Notes under the pieces: model-generated
The model's database searches: none
Seen by the model: the letters and a program-made list of their open reading frames with translations, nothing else
Told to the model about the DNA's origin: nothing
Shown: positions 1 to 6,978 of the stretch, piece after piece
Position numbering within the stretch: the first letter of the stretch is position 1
Layout: every line of letters starts with the position of its first letter
Assembly (NCBI GenBank): GCA_902497065.1
Contig: CABVDH010000006.1
Coordinates: forward strand, 28,366-92,365
Direction of reading: 5' to 3'
DNA from: an uncultured Collinsella sp.
Lineage (GTDB): Bacteria > Actinomycetota > Coriobacteriia > Coriobacteriales > Coriobacteriaceae
Length of the DNA stretch: 64,000 nt
Program-made: the position numbers and the translations under genes

Positions 1-40
1 CTTTTTTACTCTGCTTAGTTTTTTCTGAATTCGCTTTCAT
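1..40 (-). CDS. N-terminus of an off-window gene
   Basis: Only the first 13 codons are inside the window. They begin with ATG and read M-K-A-N-S-E-K-T-K, a lysine-rich start. The sequence GGGGAGGAG lies about 8 bases upstream of the ATG, an excellent ribosome binding site, which is the main reason for calling a gene here. The long AT-rich spacer to its right would hold its promoter. The product cannot be identified from 13 residues. Confidence 0.55.
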   Translation of the reverse strand, partial: MKANSEKTKQSKK

Positions 41-499
41 CGATGTCTCCTCCCCAAGAGACCGCGATCTTGCTCTTTCACTATCAAACGTATCTGCGTA
101 ATCTGTATTGCACACACTTGTAGTACATATTGTAACGATTGTTTAAACATCTAAGCAACAAAAATCGATAGTTTTGTAGCCAGTTCTCAATTCGCTTGAC
201 AATTGTTCAGATTTACTATCGTTTATTCGCTTTGAAATATCTATTTCTACTGGTAATTAAGTTAGTTATCAGTTTTTTAATAGCATTTAATTTATTTGCA
301 CAACATTTTGCTCAAGAACAAACATCCTGTGAACGGTCGAAAATCGACCGTGAGCGGTAGGTCATTAACCGGGAGGAATAGACTACCAAATTAATGGGAA
401 TATCTTTAACTCATCGGTGGTTAGAAGCGTAATGTTCAGACAACCATATTTGAATTTTCGCGCAGATTTTAGGCATCAATTCGCCCAAATCGCCTGAGG
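41..499. other. Long AT-rich intergenic region
   Basis: About 460 bases without a convincing gene, clearly richer in A+T than its surroundings. It presumably holds the promoter and leader of the minus-strand gene starting at base 40. The only structured signal I see is the pair of 9-bp direct repeats listed separately at 329-358. A TTGACA at 196-201 has no matching -10 at a normal distance. Confidence 0.5.
329..358. promoter_or_regulatory. LytTR-type direct repeat (site 1)
   Basis: GTGAACGGT at 329-337 and GTGAGCGGT at 350-358 are in direct orientation with starts exactly 21 bp apart. This is the geometry of LytTR-family (AgrA/ComE-like) sites. The 12-bp spacer also makes an inverted repeat (ACGGTCGA-AAA-TCGACCGT). 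Matching sites occur at 51826-51853 and 56757-56786 upstream of uronate genes. Regulation of the gene starting at base 40 is inferred. Confidence 0.5.
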
Positions 500-532
500 C
501 CACCGCAAAGGTGCCTGTTCCTCTTGTGGTGG
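500..532. repeat. CCACCACAAAGG hairpin repeat, copy 1 (imperfect)
   Basis: An inverted repeat CCACCGCAAAGG / CCTCTTGTGGTGG around a loop containing GTGCCTGTT. It lies 13 bases past the stop of the HAD gene. Related hairpins are at 1456-1486, 3037-3069 and 19218-19250, always just after a gene. It may serve as a terminator; the repetition suggests a dispersed REP-like element. Confidence 0.55.
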
Positions 533-545
533 CTCTCCCCCGGCG

Positions 546-1367
546 CTATAGCAGATGTTCCTCGATAAAGATCGCGATGCCGTCTTTGTCGTTGCTGGCG
601 GTTACAAAATCGGCGGCGGCACGGGTGGCATCGCTGCCATTTGCCATGGCCACACCCACGCCGGCGTCAGCCACCATGCAGGTGTCGTTGTCCGCATCGC
701 CAAACACGCAGATGTTCTGGAGCTCCATGTCGTTGAGCTCCGCCACACGCACAAGGCCGCGCGTCTTGGACACGCGTGGATCCATGAACTCGTAGAGCCG
801 CTGCGTGGTTTGCAGAGACGCCGCCTTAACAGTGTCATCGGCAAACGTCGACGCCCGCTCAATCACCCGCGGCATTACCTCGGGCGCCATGGTAAACATC
901 ACCTTGGGCTGCGGCTCGCGCAAAAACTCGGCAAAGTCGACCACCTTGTAGGGCACGCCGTCGACACGCGACAGGTGCTCGACACATGCATTGCTCTCGG
1001 GCACATAGAGCACGCCATCCCGAGGGCAAACGGGCGTTGCCGGCAGGCCTGCCATGTGCTCGCAGATGCGCGCGATGGTCTCGCCTGGCAGCGGGTAGCT
1101 CAGCTCGTTGATGCCGTGCGCACGGTCGATGACTTCGGCGCCACCACAGCCCACCAGCACGTCTACCAGGCCTTCGATGCCCCAGAGCTCGTACATGGCC
1201 TCGGTCGCGTGGGCGTCGCGCCCGGTGCACAGGCCAAAGAGCACGCCGCGCTCGCGCAGGGCGCGGATCGCCGCCACGGTGCGCGGGGACACCGTGTGCT
1301 GGCTCGTGAGCAGCGTACCGTCGATATCGCAGAACACGGCTTTGATATGGCTGAAGGTGGTGTCCAT
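546..1367 (-). CDS. HAD-superfamily hydrolase, Cof/YidA type
   Basis: A 273-residue haloacid-dehalogenase phosphatase of the Cof-like (IIB cap) class, probably acting on a sugar phosphate or similar small phosphoester in the cytoplasm. Motif I is DIDGTLL near residue 15, with the nucleophile and acid aspartates. Motif IV is GDADND near residue 218, which binds magnesium. The ATG before DTTFSHIK is chosen because AGAAAGG lies a few bases upstream; a longer frame starting at 1439 has no such site and includes spacer sequence. The substrate cannot be told from sequence. It stands alone, between hairpin repeats. Confidence 0.85.
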   Translation of the reverse strand: MDTTFSHIKAVFCDIDGTLLTSQHTVSPRTVAAIRALRERGVLFGLCTGRDAHATEAMYELWGIEGLVDVLVGCGGAEVIDRAHGINELSYPLPGETIARICEHMAGLPATPVCPRDGVLYVPESNACVEHLSRVDGVPYKVVDFAEFLREPQPKVMFTMAPEVMPRVIERASTFADDTVKAASLQTTQRLYEFMDPRVSKTRGLVRVAELNDMELQNICVFGDADNDTCMVADAGVGVAMANGSDATRAAADFVTASNDKDGIAIFIEEHLL

Positions 1368-1455
1368 GGGGGCCTTTCTGGGTAGCGCGGCGGTGTGGAG
1401 TGTATTCGTGAACGGCGTACATGGTATACCAAGGCGCAAGCCGTTGGGACCCGAT

Positions 1456-1486
1456 CACCACAAAGGTACCCGTCCCCTTTGTGGTG
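1456..1486. repeat. CCACCACAAAGG hairpin repeat, copy 2
   Basis: CACCACAAAGG and CCTTTGTGGTG pair perfectly around a 9-base loop (TACCCGTCC). It lies in the 208-base spacer between the MFS gene and the HAD gene, about 90 bases past the MFS stop. Same family as 500-532, 3037-3069 and 19218-19250. Confidence 0.6.
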
Positions 1487-1514
1487 GCTTGTGGTGCTCG
1501 GGCCTCAGCGCAAT

Positions 1515-1573
1515 CCATCACAACATCCGACGCTTTTCGCCAAAATCGCGATTTTCATCGAATGTTGTGATGG
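1515..1573. repeat. CATCACAACATTCGA hairpin repeat, copy 1
   Basis: CCATCACAACATCCGA pairs with TCGAATGTTGTGATGG with one mismatch around an interior containing GCTTTTCG. It lies directly after the MFS stop codon and could terminate transcription. Copy 2 at 5628-5686 has the same arms; the hairpin at 6865-6929 shares the inner part but has different outer arms. Confidence 0.65.
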
Positions 1574-1575
1574 TT

Positions 1576-2862
1576 TTACTGCCTTGCGGCACGATCCAAA
1601 TGCCGGCGTCCAAACAGCAACAGCGCCGCGGGAACTGCCGTCACGACCATGCCCGCCCCTACGAGCGTCTGCTGCACGCCAAATGTCGCCGCCAGCCACG
1701 GGGCAATCGCCAGCGGGGCCACGCCGGCGAACATGTTGCCAAAGCCCATGACCGAGTTCACGCGACCGAGCTGCTCGAGCGGGGCCGTCGTTTGCACGAT
1801 CGTGTTGTGGAGCGGGTTGACGATGCCCCAAGCTATGCCCAGTACTATCTGGCCGACGAGGGCTACACCCACGTACGGTGTTCCCACATAGAGCAAACTT
1901 CCCAGGCCCACGGATATGAGTGCAACGAGCAGCGTTTTGAGGCTGACCAGGTGCGGCGGCAAGCGGAGCGCGACCACGGCGCCCAGCACCGCGCCCACAC
2001 CGCTGGCCGACGAGAGCCAGCCCATCCATTCGACACCGACGTGCAGGACATCGCGGTAGAAGAACGATTCCAGCGGGTCGAAGGCGCCATAGCCAAAGTT
2101 CGAAAGGAAGATGATGAAGAACAGCAGGGCGAGAACGCTGTTGGTAAAGACCGTCTTGATGCTGGTCGCGAAGGTGACACGGGAGGACGTATTGGGGTCG
2201 GGGCCTTGGCTGGCCTTATCCGATGTGATGTCGCCGACCGCGGGTTTGCCTTCGTGTGTGGCGACCTGACCTGCACTTTGCCTAAAGCCCCAACCGGCAA
2301 TGAGCGCCAACGCGGTAAAGAGCATCATGAGCACAAACACCGCGCGCGACGACGCAGCCGCCGCGACAAAGCCGCCCAGCGTGGGACCAACGATGATACT
2401 CACGTTTGAAAACATGGCGATGGCGGAGTTGATGTCTTTGAGCTCGACAGGATCGTCGGTGAGGTAGGCTGGATAGGATGTGGCGATGGGCTGGGCAAAC
2501 CCCATCACGAAGCCCAGGAGCACCGCGCCGAGCAGGACGATGCCGGTCGCGCGGCCAAAAACGAGGATCGCCGCGCCGGTTGCCAGCGTGCCCACGATGC
2601 TCAGCAAGAAATGACGGCGCGGGCCCCAGGCGTCGAGCGCAGCGCCGCCCGCAAAGGACCCCAGGATCACGAAAACGTTCATAAACAGGACGGCCAGCGA
2701 TGTCGCCACGACCGAGGCATCGTCTGCATAGGTGAGCGTTCCGATGACGCCGATAAAGTAGCTGGTCTGATAACCGGTGTAGATGAGAAAGCGCATCGCC
2801 ACCAGGCGCTTGGCCTGCACGGACAGCGATGATTGAGGCTTTGAGAAAAGAGAGGCGAGCAT
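1576..2862 (-). CDS. MFS transporter (DHA3-like efflux type)
   Basis: A 428-residue polytopic membrane protein of the major facilitator superfamily with about 12 predicted transmembrane helices, resembling the DHA3 macrolide/siderophore exporters. It has long hydrophobic runs throughout, a glycine-rich segment after helix 4, and a basic C-terminus (FGRRHLDRAARQ). The ATG of MLASLF is preceded by AAGGAG at good spacing, so it is preferred over a start 13 codons earlier. The cargo is unknown. The gene is monocistronic by spacing, with hairpins behind it. Confidence 0.8.
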   Translation of the reverse strand: MLASLFSKPQSSLSVQAKRLVAMRFLIYTGYQTSYFIGVIGTLTYADDASVVATSLAVLFMNVFVILGSFAGGAALDAWGPRRHFLLSIVGTLATGAAILVFGRATGIVLLGAVLLGFVMGFAQPIATSYPAYLTDDPVELKDINSAIAMFSNVSIIVGPTLGGFVAAAASSRAVFVLMMLFTALALIAGWGFRQSAGQVATHEGKPAVGDITSDKASQGPDPNTSSRVTFATSIKTVFTNSVLALLFFIIFLSNFGYGAFDPLESFFYRDVLHVGVEWMGWLSSASGVGAVLGAVVALRLPPHLVSLKTLLVALISVGLGSLLYVGTPYVGVALVGQIVLGIAWGIVNPLHNTIVQTTAPLEQLGRVNSVMGFGNMFAGVAPLAIAPWLAATFGVQQTLVGAGMVVTAVPAALLLFGRRHLDRAARQ

Positions 2863-3036
2863 GGAGACTCCTTGTTTCATACGAATGCGGACGGCGGGCA
2901 TTCGCCACCGTCCGTCAAATCAATCTGTCCGCATGAAACATTAAGGACGCATCAAGCCCCTTCTCTCCGTTTTTCGCCCGTCATGAACTACTTGGTAGAT
3001 TGTAAGGCATGTCTCACACATCTACCAACGCAAAAA

Positions 3037-3069
3037 CCACCACAAAGGTGCCTGGCCCCTTTGTGGTGG
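3037..3069. repeat. CCACCACAAAGG hairpin repeat, copy 3
   Basis: Perfect 12-bp arms CCACCACAAAGG / CCTTTGTGGTGG around a 9-base loop TGCCTGGCC. It lies 58 bases past the moaC-mobB stop codon, next to a second hairpin at 3088-3130. The 265-base spacer between moaC-mobB and the MFS start contains no gene. Confidence 0.65.
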
Positions 3070-3087
3070 AAATGGCGTTTGCCCAGA

Positions 3088-3130
3088 TAAAACCTGCCAA
3101 AATAAACCTGTCCCTTTTTGGCAGGTTTTA
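3088..3130. repeat. CCAAAATAAACCTGTCCC hairpin, copy 1; overlaps moaC-mobB stop
   Basis: TAAAACCTGCCAAAA pairs with TTTTGGCAGGTTTTA; the interior carries AACCTGTCCC. The right arm includes the moaC-mobB stop codon, so the hairpin probably acts as its terminator. A related sequence is found inverted at 58574-58600. The CCTGTCCC core is shared with the CCACCACAAAGG repeats. Confidence 0.6.
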
Positions 3131-4432
3131 GGCCAGATGGTCTTGAATCAGGTCACAGATGGCTCGGGCGTCGTTGATGTTGATGGCTCGGGTCGCAAAG
3201 CCGGCGTCGAAGGCCTGACGCGCCAGGGCCTCGTTGCAGGCAAGGGCCAGCGTGCGACCGTCGACCAGGTCGAGCGAGCTCTTGCCGCGCAAACGGTCGA
3301 CACCGGAGCGCGCGACCACGATGTTGTCGAAGCCCTCGGTCTTGTAGCCCTCGATGATCACCACGTCGACATCGTTGTAGCGCGACAGCAGCTCACGCGC
3401 GGGCATCTCGTCCTCCTCGCGCGTGTCGGCGTACTCCGCCCAGCGCGTGGCGCAGATGAGCCCCACGTGCTTGGATCCGGCTTGGTGATGGCGCCAGGTG
3501 TCCTTAGCGGGCACATCGATATCAAAGCCGTGATGCCCATGATGCTTGAGCGAACCCACGCGCAGACCGCGGCGGGTGAGCTCGGCAATGACCTTCTCAA
3601 CGAGCGTGGTCTTGCCTGAGTTCTGGTAGCCGATAAACGCGATCGCGGGGACGGCCGGAGCTGGAACTGTGGGCGCGACGGCGACGGGTGCGCTTGCGGG
3701 CGCGGCACCGTCAGCGGCCACGGCCTCAACGGCAGCGGCCTGACGTTCGACACGATCCCACACGCCCGAGCGGCCGCCCTCCTTGTGCAGCAGGCGCACG
3801 TCGACGATCTCCATACCGCGATCGACCGCCTTGCACATGTCATAGATCGTTAGGCACGCAGCGCTCGCGCCGGTCAACGCCTCCATCTCGATACCCGTCT
3901 TGCCCGTCACGCCGGCCGTAACCAGCACGTGAAAGCCAACCTGCCCGTCCGCGCGCGCCGGCGCCCAGCCCTCGGGCACGTCATCGGCAGGCGTCCCCGC
4001 CGGAGCGATGGGCACAATGTCGCACTTGCTCTTGGTAATGAGCAACGGATGGCACATGGGGATAATGTCGCTCGTGCGCTTGATGGCCATAATGCCCGCC
4101 ACGCGCGCGCAGGCAAGCACGTCGCCCTTTTTAGCGCGGTCCTGCAGCACCATAGCCTGCGTCTCGGGATGCATGAGGATGGCGCCCTCGGCGATGGCGA
4201 TGCGATGGGTCTCGGCCTTGTCGGACACGTCGACCATGCGCACCTCGCCCTTGGCGTCCACGTGCGTCAGCTCGTCACGACGGGCGTCGCGGGCGGGCTC
4301 GGTGGCAGCGCTGGCAGTCGGCTGCGCAGACCCGTCGGCGTTGCCGGCATTCGCCGCAGCCGTGGCTTTGTGGGCAGACATCGCGGCCCTGCGAGCGGCC
4401 TTGGTGGCATCAGCGTACCTGCTCTTGGCCAT
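3128..4432 (-). CDS. MoaC-MobB fusion protein (molybdenum cofactor synthesis)
   Basis: A 434-residue two-domain protein. After an Ala-rich linker of about 60 residues, residues ~65-235 are MoaC, cyclic pyranopterin monophosphate synthase: SDIIPMCHPLLIT and EMEALTGASAA are present, with a lysine-rich C-terminal KEGGRSGVW. A Pro/Ala linker leads to a MobB-type P-loop GTPase (~270-434): IGYQNSGKTTLVEKV, LKHHGHHGFDID and IIEGYK. MoaC makes cPMP with MoaA; MobB assists attachment of the guanine dinucleotide. The start ATG follows GGAGG. It begins 4 bases after the moaA stop, so the two form an operon and are probably translationally coupled. The fusion is unusual; the domains are normally separate. 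Confidence 0.92.
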   Translation of the reverse strand: MAKSRYADATKAARRAAMSAHKATAAANAGNADGSAQPTASAATEPARDARRDELTHVDAKGEVRMVDVSDKAETHRIAIAEGAILMHPETQAMVLQDRAKKGDVLACARVAGIMAIKRTSDIIPMCHPLLITKSKCDIVPIAPAGTPADDVPEGWAPARADGQVGFHVLVTAGVTGKTGIEMEALTGASAACLTIYDMCKAVDRGMEIVDVRLLHKEGGRSGVWDRVERQAAAVEAVAADGAAPASAPVAVAPTVPAPAVPAIAFIGYQNSGKTTLVEKVIAELTRRGLRVGSLKHHGHHGFDIDVPAKDTWRHHQAGSKHVGLICATRWAEYADTREEDEMPARELLSRYNDVDVVIIEGYKTEGFDNIVVARSGVDRLRGKSSLDLVDGRTLALACNEALARQAFDAGFATRAININDARAICDLIQDHLA

Positions 4433-4436
4433 ATGA

Positions 4437-5492
4437 TCATCCTCCGATTTGGGACATAAATCGTTGCGTGCCCTCAATTATCGCGTGTTCCTGCGGTTTG
4501 TGGGCGACGGCATCGCGCCAAATCGAAAGTACCTGCATATCATCACCACGGCGCAGGGCGTCGCGCACCGAATACTCGGCATCGCTAAACAGGCACGGAC
4601 GCACGTTGCCATCGGCCGTCAGGCGCAGACGGTTGCAATTCGCGCAAAAATGATTGGACATGGCGCTAATGAAGCCGACCGTTCCCGCCACGCCCGGAAA
4701 GTGCCAATAGCGCGCAGGGCCCGCGCCGGCAGGAGCGTCGTTGATGTCGAGCGGCTCGAGCTCGCCCAGTCCCGCCGCGGCGGCCCCGGCATTGATGCGC
4801 GCCCGCAGCTCGTCGCTCGGCACGGTATCGCTCGCATCCCACAGCTCGGGATTGAGCGCGGGCGCGTGAGGGTCTACAGCACAATGTGAGCTCGTGTGCT
4901 CATCGCCGATGGGCATATATTCGATAAATCGCAGATGAATGGGGCGGTCGACGGTCAGCCGTGCGAGGGCCGTCACATCCTGGTTGAGCCGACGCACAAC
5001 AACGCAGTTGACCTTAACGGGTTCAAAGCCCCAAGCCAGCGCCGCGTCGATGCCAGCCATGGTCTGCTCGAGTCGACCCAGACGAGTGATCTTTCCAAAG
5101 AGCGTAGGGTCGAGTGTGTCGAGCGAAATGTTGACGCGGTTAAGACCGGCGTCTTTGAGCTGCTGCGCCAACTTGGGCAGCAGGGCACCATTGGTGGTGA
5201 GCGAGATGTCCTCGATCTGCGGAATCGCGCGGATGTCGCGAATAAGCGGGATGATACGGCGGCTGACCAGCGGCTCGCCGCCCGTCAGGCGTACGCGGCG
5301 AATGCCCTCCCCCGCCACCAAGCGCACAAAGCGGGCGATTTCCTCGGCGCTGAGCAGCTCGTCGTGCGCGCGGGGTGCCACGCCATCGGCCGGCATGCAG
5401 TAAATGCAGCGGAAATTGCACTTGTCGGTAACGGCAATGCGCAGGTAGTTAATGTCGCGGCCAAAGCCGTCATGTTGCACGTGCCCGTCCAC
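4437..5492 (-). CDS. moaA: GTP 3',8-cyclase MoaA (radical SAM)
   Basis: A 351-residue radical-SAM enzyme for the first step of molybdopterin synthesis from GTP. The N-terminal cluster motif is CNFRCIYC, followed by the TGGEPL glycine motif. The C-terminal second cluster is CANCNRLRLTADGNVRPC. The protein ends in Gly-Gly, the conserved MoaA tail. The start is GTG with GGGGAGG a few bases upstream. It is the first gene of a two-gene operon with moaC-mobB. No other moa/moe genes are in the window. Confidence 0.95.
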   Translation of the reverse strand: MDGHVQHDGFGRDINYLRIAVTDKCNFRCIYCMPADGVAPRAHDELLSAEEIARFVRLVAGEGIRRVRLTGGEPLVSRRIIPLIRDIRAIPQIEDISLTTNGALLPKLAQQLKDAGLNRVNISLDTLDPTLFGKITRLGRLEQTMAGIDAALAWGFEPVKVNCVVVRRLNQDVTALARLTVDRPIHLRFIEYMPIGDEHTSSHCAVDPHAPALNPELWDASDTVPSDELRARINAGAAAAGLGELEPLDINDAPAGAGPARYWHFPGVAGTVGFISAMSNHFCANCNRLRLTADGNVRPCLFSDAEYSVRDALRRGDDMQVLSIWRDAVAHKPQEHAIIEGTQRFMSQIGG

Positions 5493-5627
5493 GCAGTCCT
5501 CCCCTCACGCGGCGTTTTATTCTTCGGAAAACATAATACCCCACGAGAGAATCATGCCGACACCCGTACGACAGGACAGGTCGCTTCGAGCAAGACCGGC
5601 TTCCCAAGCCCATCCTCAGCATACAGA

Positions 5628-5686
5628 CCATCACAACATTCGATGCTTTTCCCGTTTTTGGCAAAAAACGTCGAATGTTGTGATGG
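5628..5686. repeat. CATCACAACATTCGA hairpin repeat, copy 2
   Basis: Perfect 16-bp arms CCATCACAACATTCGA / TCGAATGTTGTGATGG with an interior of GCTTTTCC...GCAAAAAACG. It sits between the moaA start and the stop of the next gene. The arms match copy 1 at 1515-1573 apart from that copy's single mismatch. Confidence 0.7.
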
Positions 5687-5727
5687 TTTGCCTGCCCGCA
5701 GCACCCCGTAGAAGGACCAAAGCGTCC

Positions 5728-6765
5728 CTAAAGGCCGCCGTCCCAGTGTCGAATCACGAACTCTCGCAGGTCGTTCTGACGTTTCTGGAATGTCTCGCTT
5801 CGGTCGCACTTAAGGCCCATAGCGAGCGCGATGGCGTTCATCGCCCGGTGCAATTGCAGCTGGTGGGCAAACTGAGTCCCGGTGAGGACGATCATCCTAA
5901 AGCCCAGCGCGCTCAGCACGGTCATGCGCTCCGCATCCGACGCACTGCGCTGTTTATCAAGATGGTCCGAGCCGTTGTATTCAATACCCGTACCGCTCGC
6001 AGGCGCATATACGTCGATCTCGAAATACCCGGCCTTTGCGAGATACTTGAACTCGTTGGGAACATCGACCCGATGGTTGAGCTCGATCTTGGCGTATCCC
6101 AGCCCGCCCTGGGAACGCTTCGCGACGACCATGATTGCAGTGGCCGTCTCCATAGGCGAACGGGCAGCGTCCTTTACACGCTTGAGCAACGAGGCCGCGC
6201 GTTTCACGCCTCGACGCGAAGGATTCTGCTCGCAAAAAGCACGCAGGTCGGCGACGGCATATCGCTGCGAGGCCTCGACATAATCATCGCTCGACAGATG
6301 GTTAAGGTGATACCGAGCACACACTTCAAATCCGTACTCAAGCTGCTCGAGCTCGCTCATCCACGAGCCCGCCTGGACAAGGCACATGGCCTCATCAACC
6401 ACCAGAAGACCCTCTGCCACCTCGATAAGATGATCCGAAGGTATGGGCGCCCCAAACACATGGCGTCGGAGACCCGCCGGCCGAGAGCGTTCAAAATCGA
6501 AGCTAACCAGCGTATCAATACGGTCGAGTTCCTCTTGAGGAATACCAAGTGAGACCAGATAGTCGGCGACAATCTCGACCGCTGCAGATATCCTCAATCC
6601 CTTGGCATCGAGCCCCAATTTGGGGAGGCTCGCAGTCGGCTCCACCTCGTTAGCAAGCGAGTCCTCATCGTATAGGCTGCTTGCTCGCGAGAGCGGCTCG
6701 GACGGGCGCGCCACGTTGTGGTACAGCCAGGCAGTCTTATGGGACAGGACGATCGGCAAGTCCAT
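5728..6765 (-). CDS. Hypothetical protein with a Vsr/DUF559-like nuclease-fold C-terminus
   Basis: About 345 residues; not a named family I can assign with certainty. The C-terminal ~110 residues (YFEIDVYA, GIEYNGSDH, then R...LSALGFRMIVLTG) have the pattern of the PD-(D/E)XK endonuclease-like domain seen in DUF559 and Vsr proteins. The middle is helical and rich in Glu and Arg, perhaps a DNA-binding region. The ATG at 6765 with GGAGAG upstream is preferred because a longer frame to 6969 runs through the hairpin at 6865-6929. Such proteins are common in Actinobacteria and have been compared with AbiEi-type antitoxins; no partner is adjacent, so the function remains open. Confidence 0.6.
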   Translation of the reverse strand: MDLPIVLSHKTAWLYHNVARPSEPLSRASSLYDEDSLANEVEPTASLPKLGLDAKGLRISAAVEIVADYLVSLGIPQEELDRIDTLVSFDFERSRPAGLRRHVFGAPIPSDHLIEVAEGLLVVDEAMCLVQAGSWMSELEQLEYGFEVCARYHLNHLSSDDYVEASQRYAVADLRAFCEQNPSRRGVKRAASLLKRVKDAARSPMETATAIMVVAKRSQGGLGYAKIELNHRVDVPNEFKYLAKAGYFEIDVYAPASGTGIEYNGSDHLDKQRSASDAERMTVLSALGFRMIVLTGTQFAHQLQLHRAMNAIALAMGLKCDRSETFQKRQNDLREFVIRHWDGGL

Positions 6766-6864
6766 GAGCTCTCCAATGGGTCGGATAACCAACCTTATTC
6801 CCCTGCTCACGGATTCGCACACTTCCACGTACAAGAAAGCATTCCACCCGTACGAGCGACAGAA

Positions 6865-6929
6865 AAACCGTCCCAAAAATCGATGCTTTTCTTCAATATC
6901 GAGAAAAACGTCGATTATTGGGACGGTTT
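6865..6929. repeat. Hairpin repeat with shared core and different arms
   Basis: AAACCGTCCCAAAAATCGA pairs with TCGATTATTGGGACGGTTT (one mismatch). The inner part (CGATGCTTTTC ... AAAAACGTCGA) matches the copies at 1515-1573 and 5628-5686, but the outer arms are unrelated in sequence while still complementary. It separates the ABC transporter stop from the upstream end of the nuclease-fold gene. Confidence 0.6.
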
Positions 6930-6978
6930 GGGGCGAGGTGAGAGGTCGGAGGGCCAGAGCAAGCCGCACTCCAACGGG

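Noticed and set aside
196..201. TTGACA promoter box in the left spacer
   Set aside because: No -10 box lies at 16-18 bp; TACTAT is only 12 bp away.
1108..2409. 433-codon plus-strand frame across the HAD and MFS genes
   Set aside because: It spans two real minus-strand genes, a spacer and two hairpins, and has no sensible composition.
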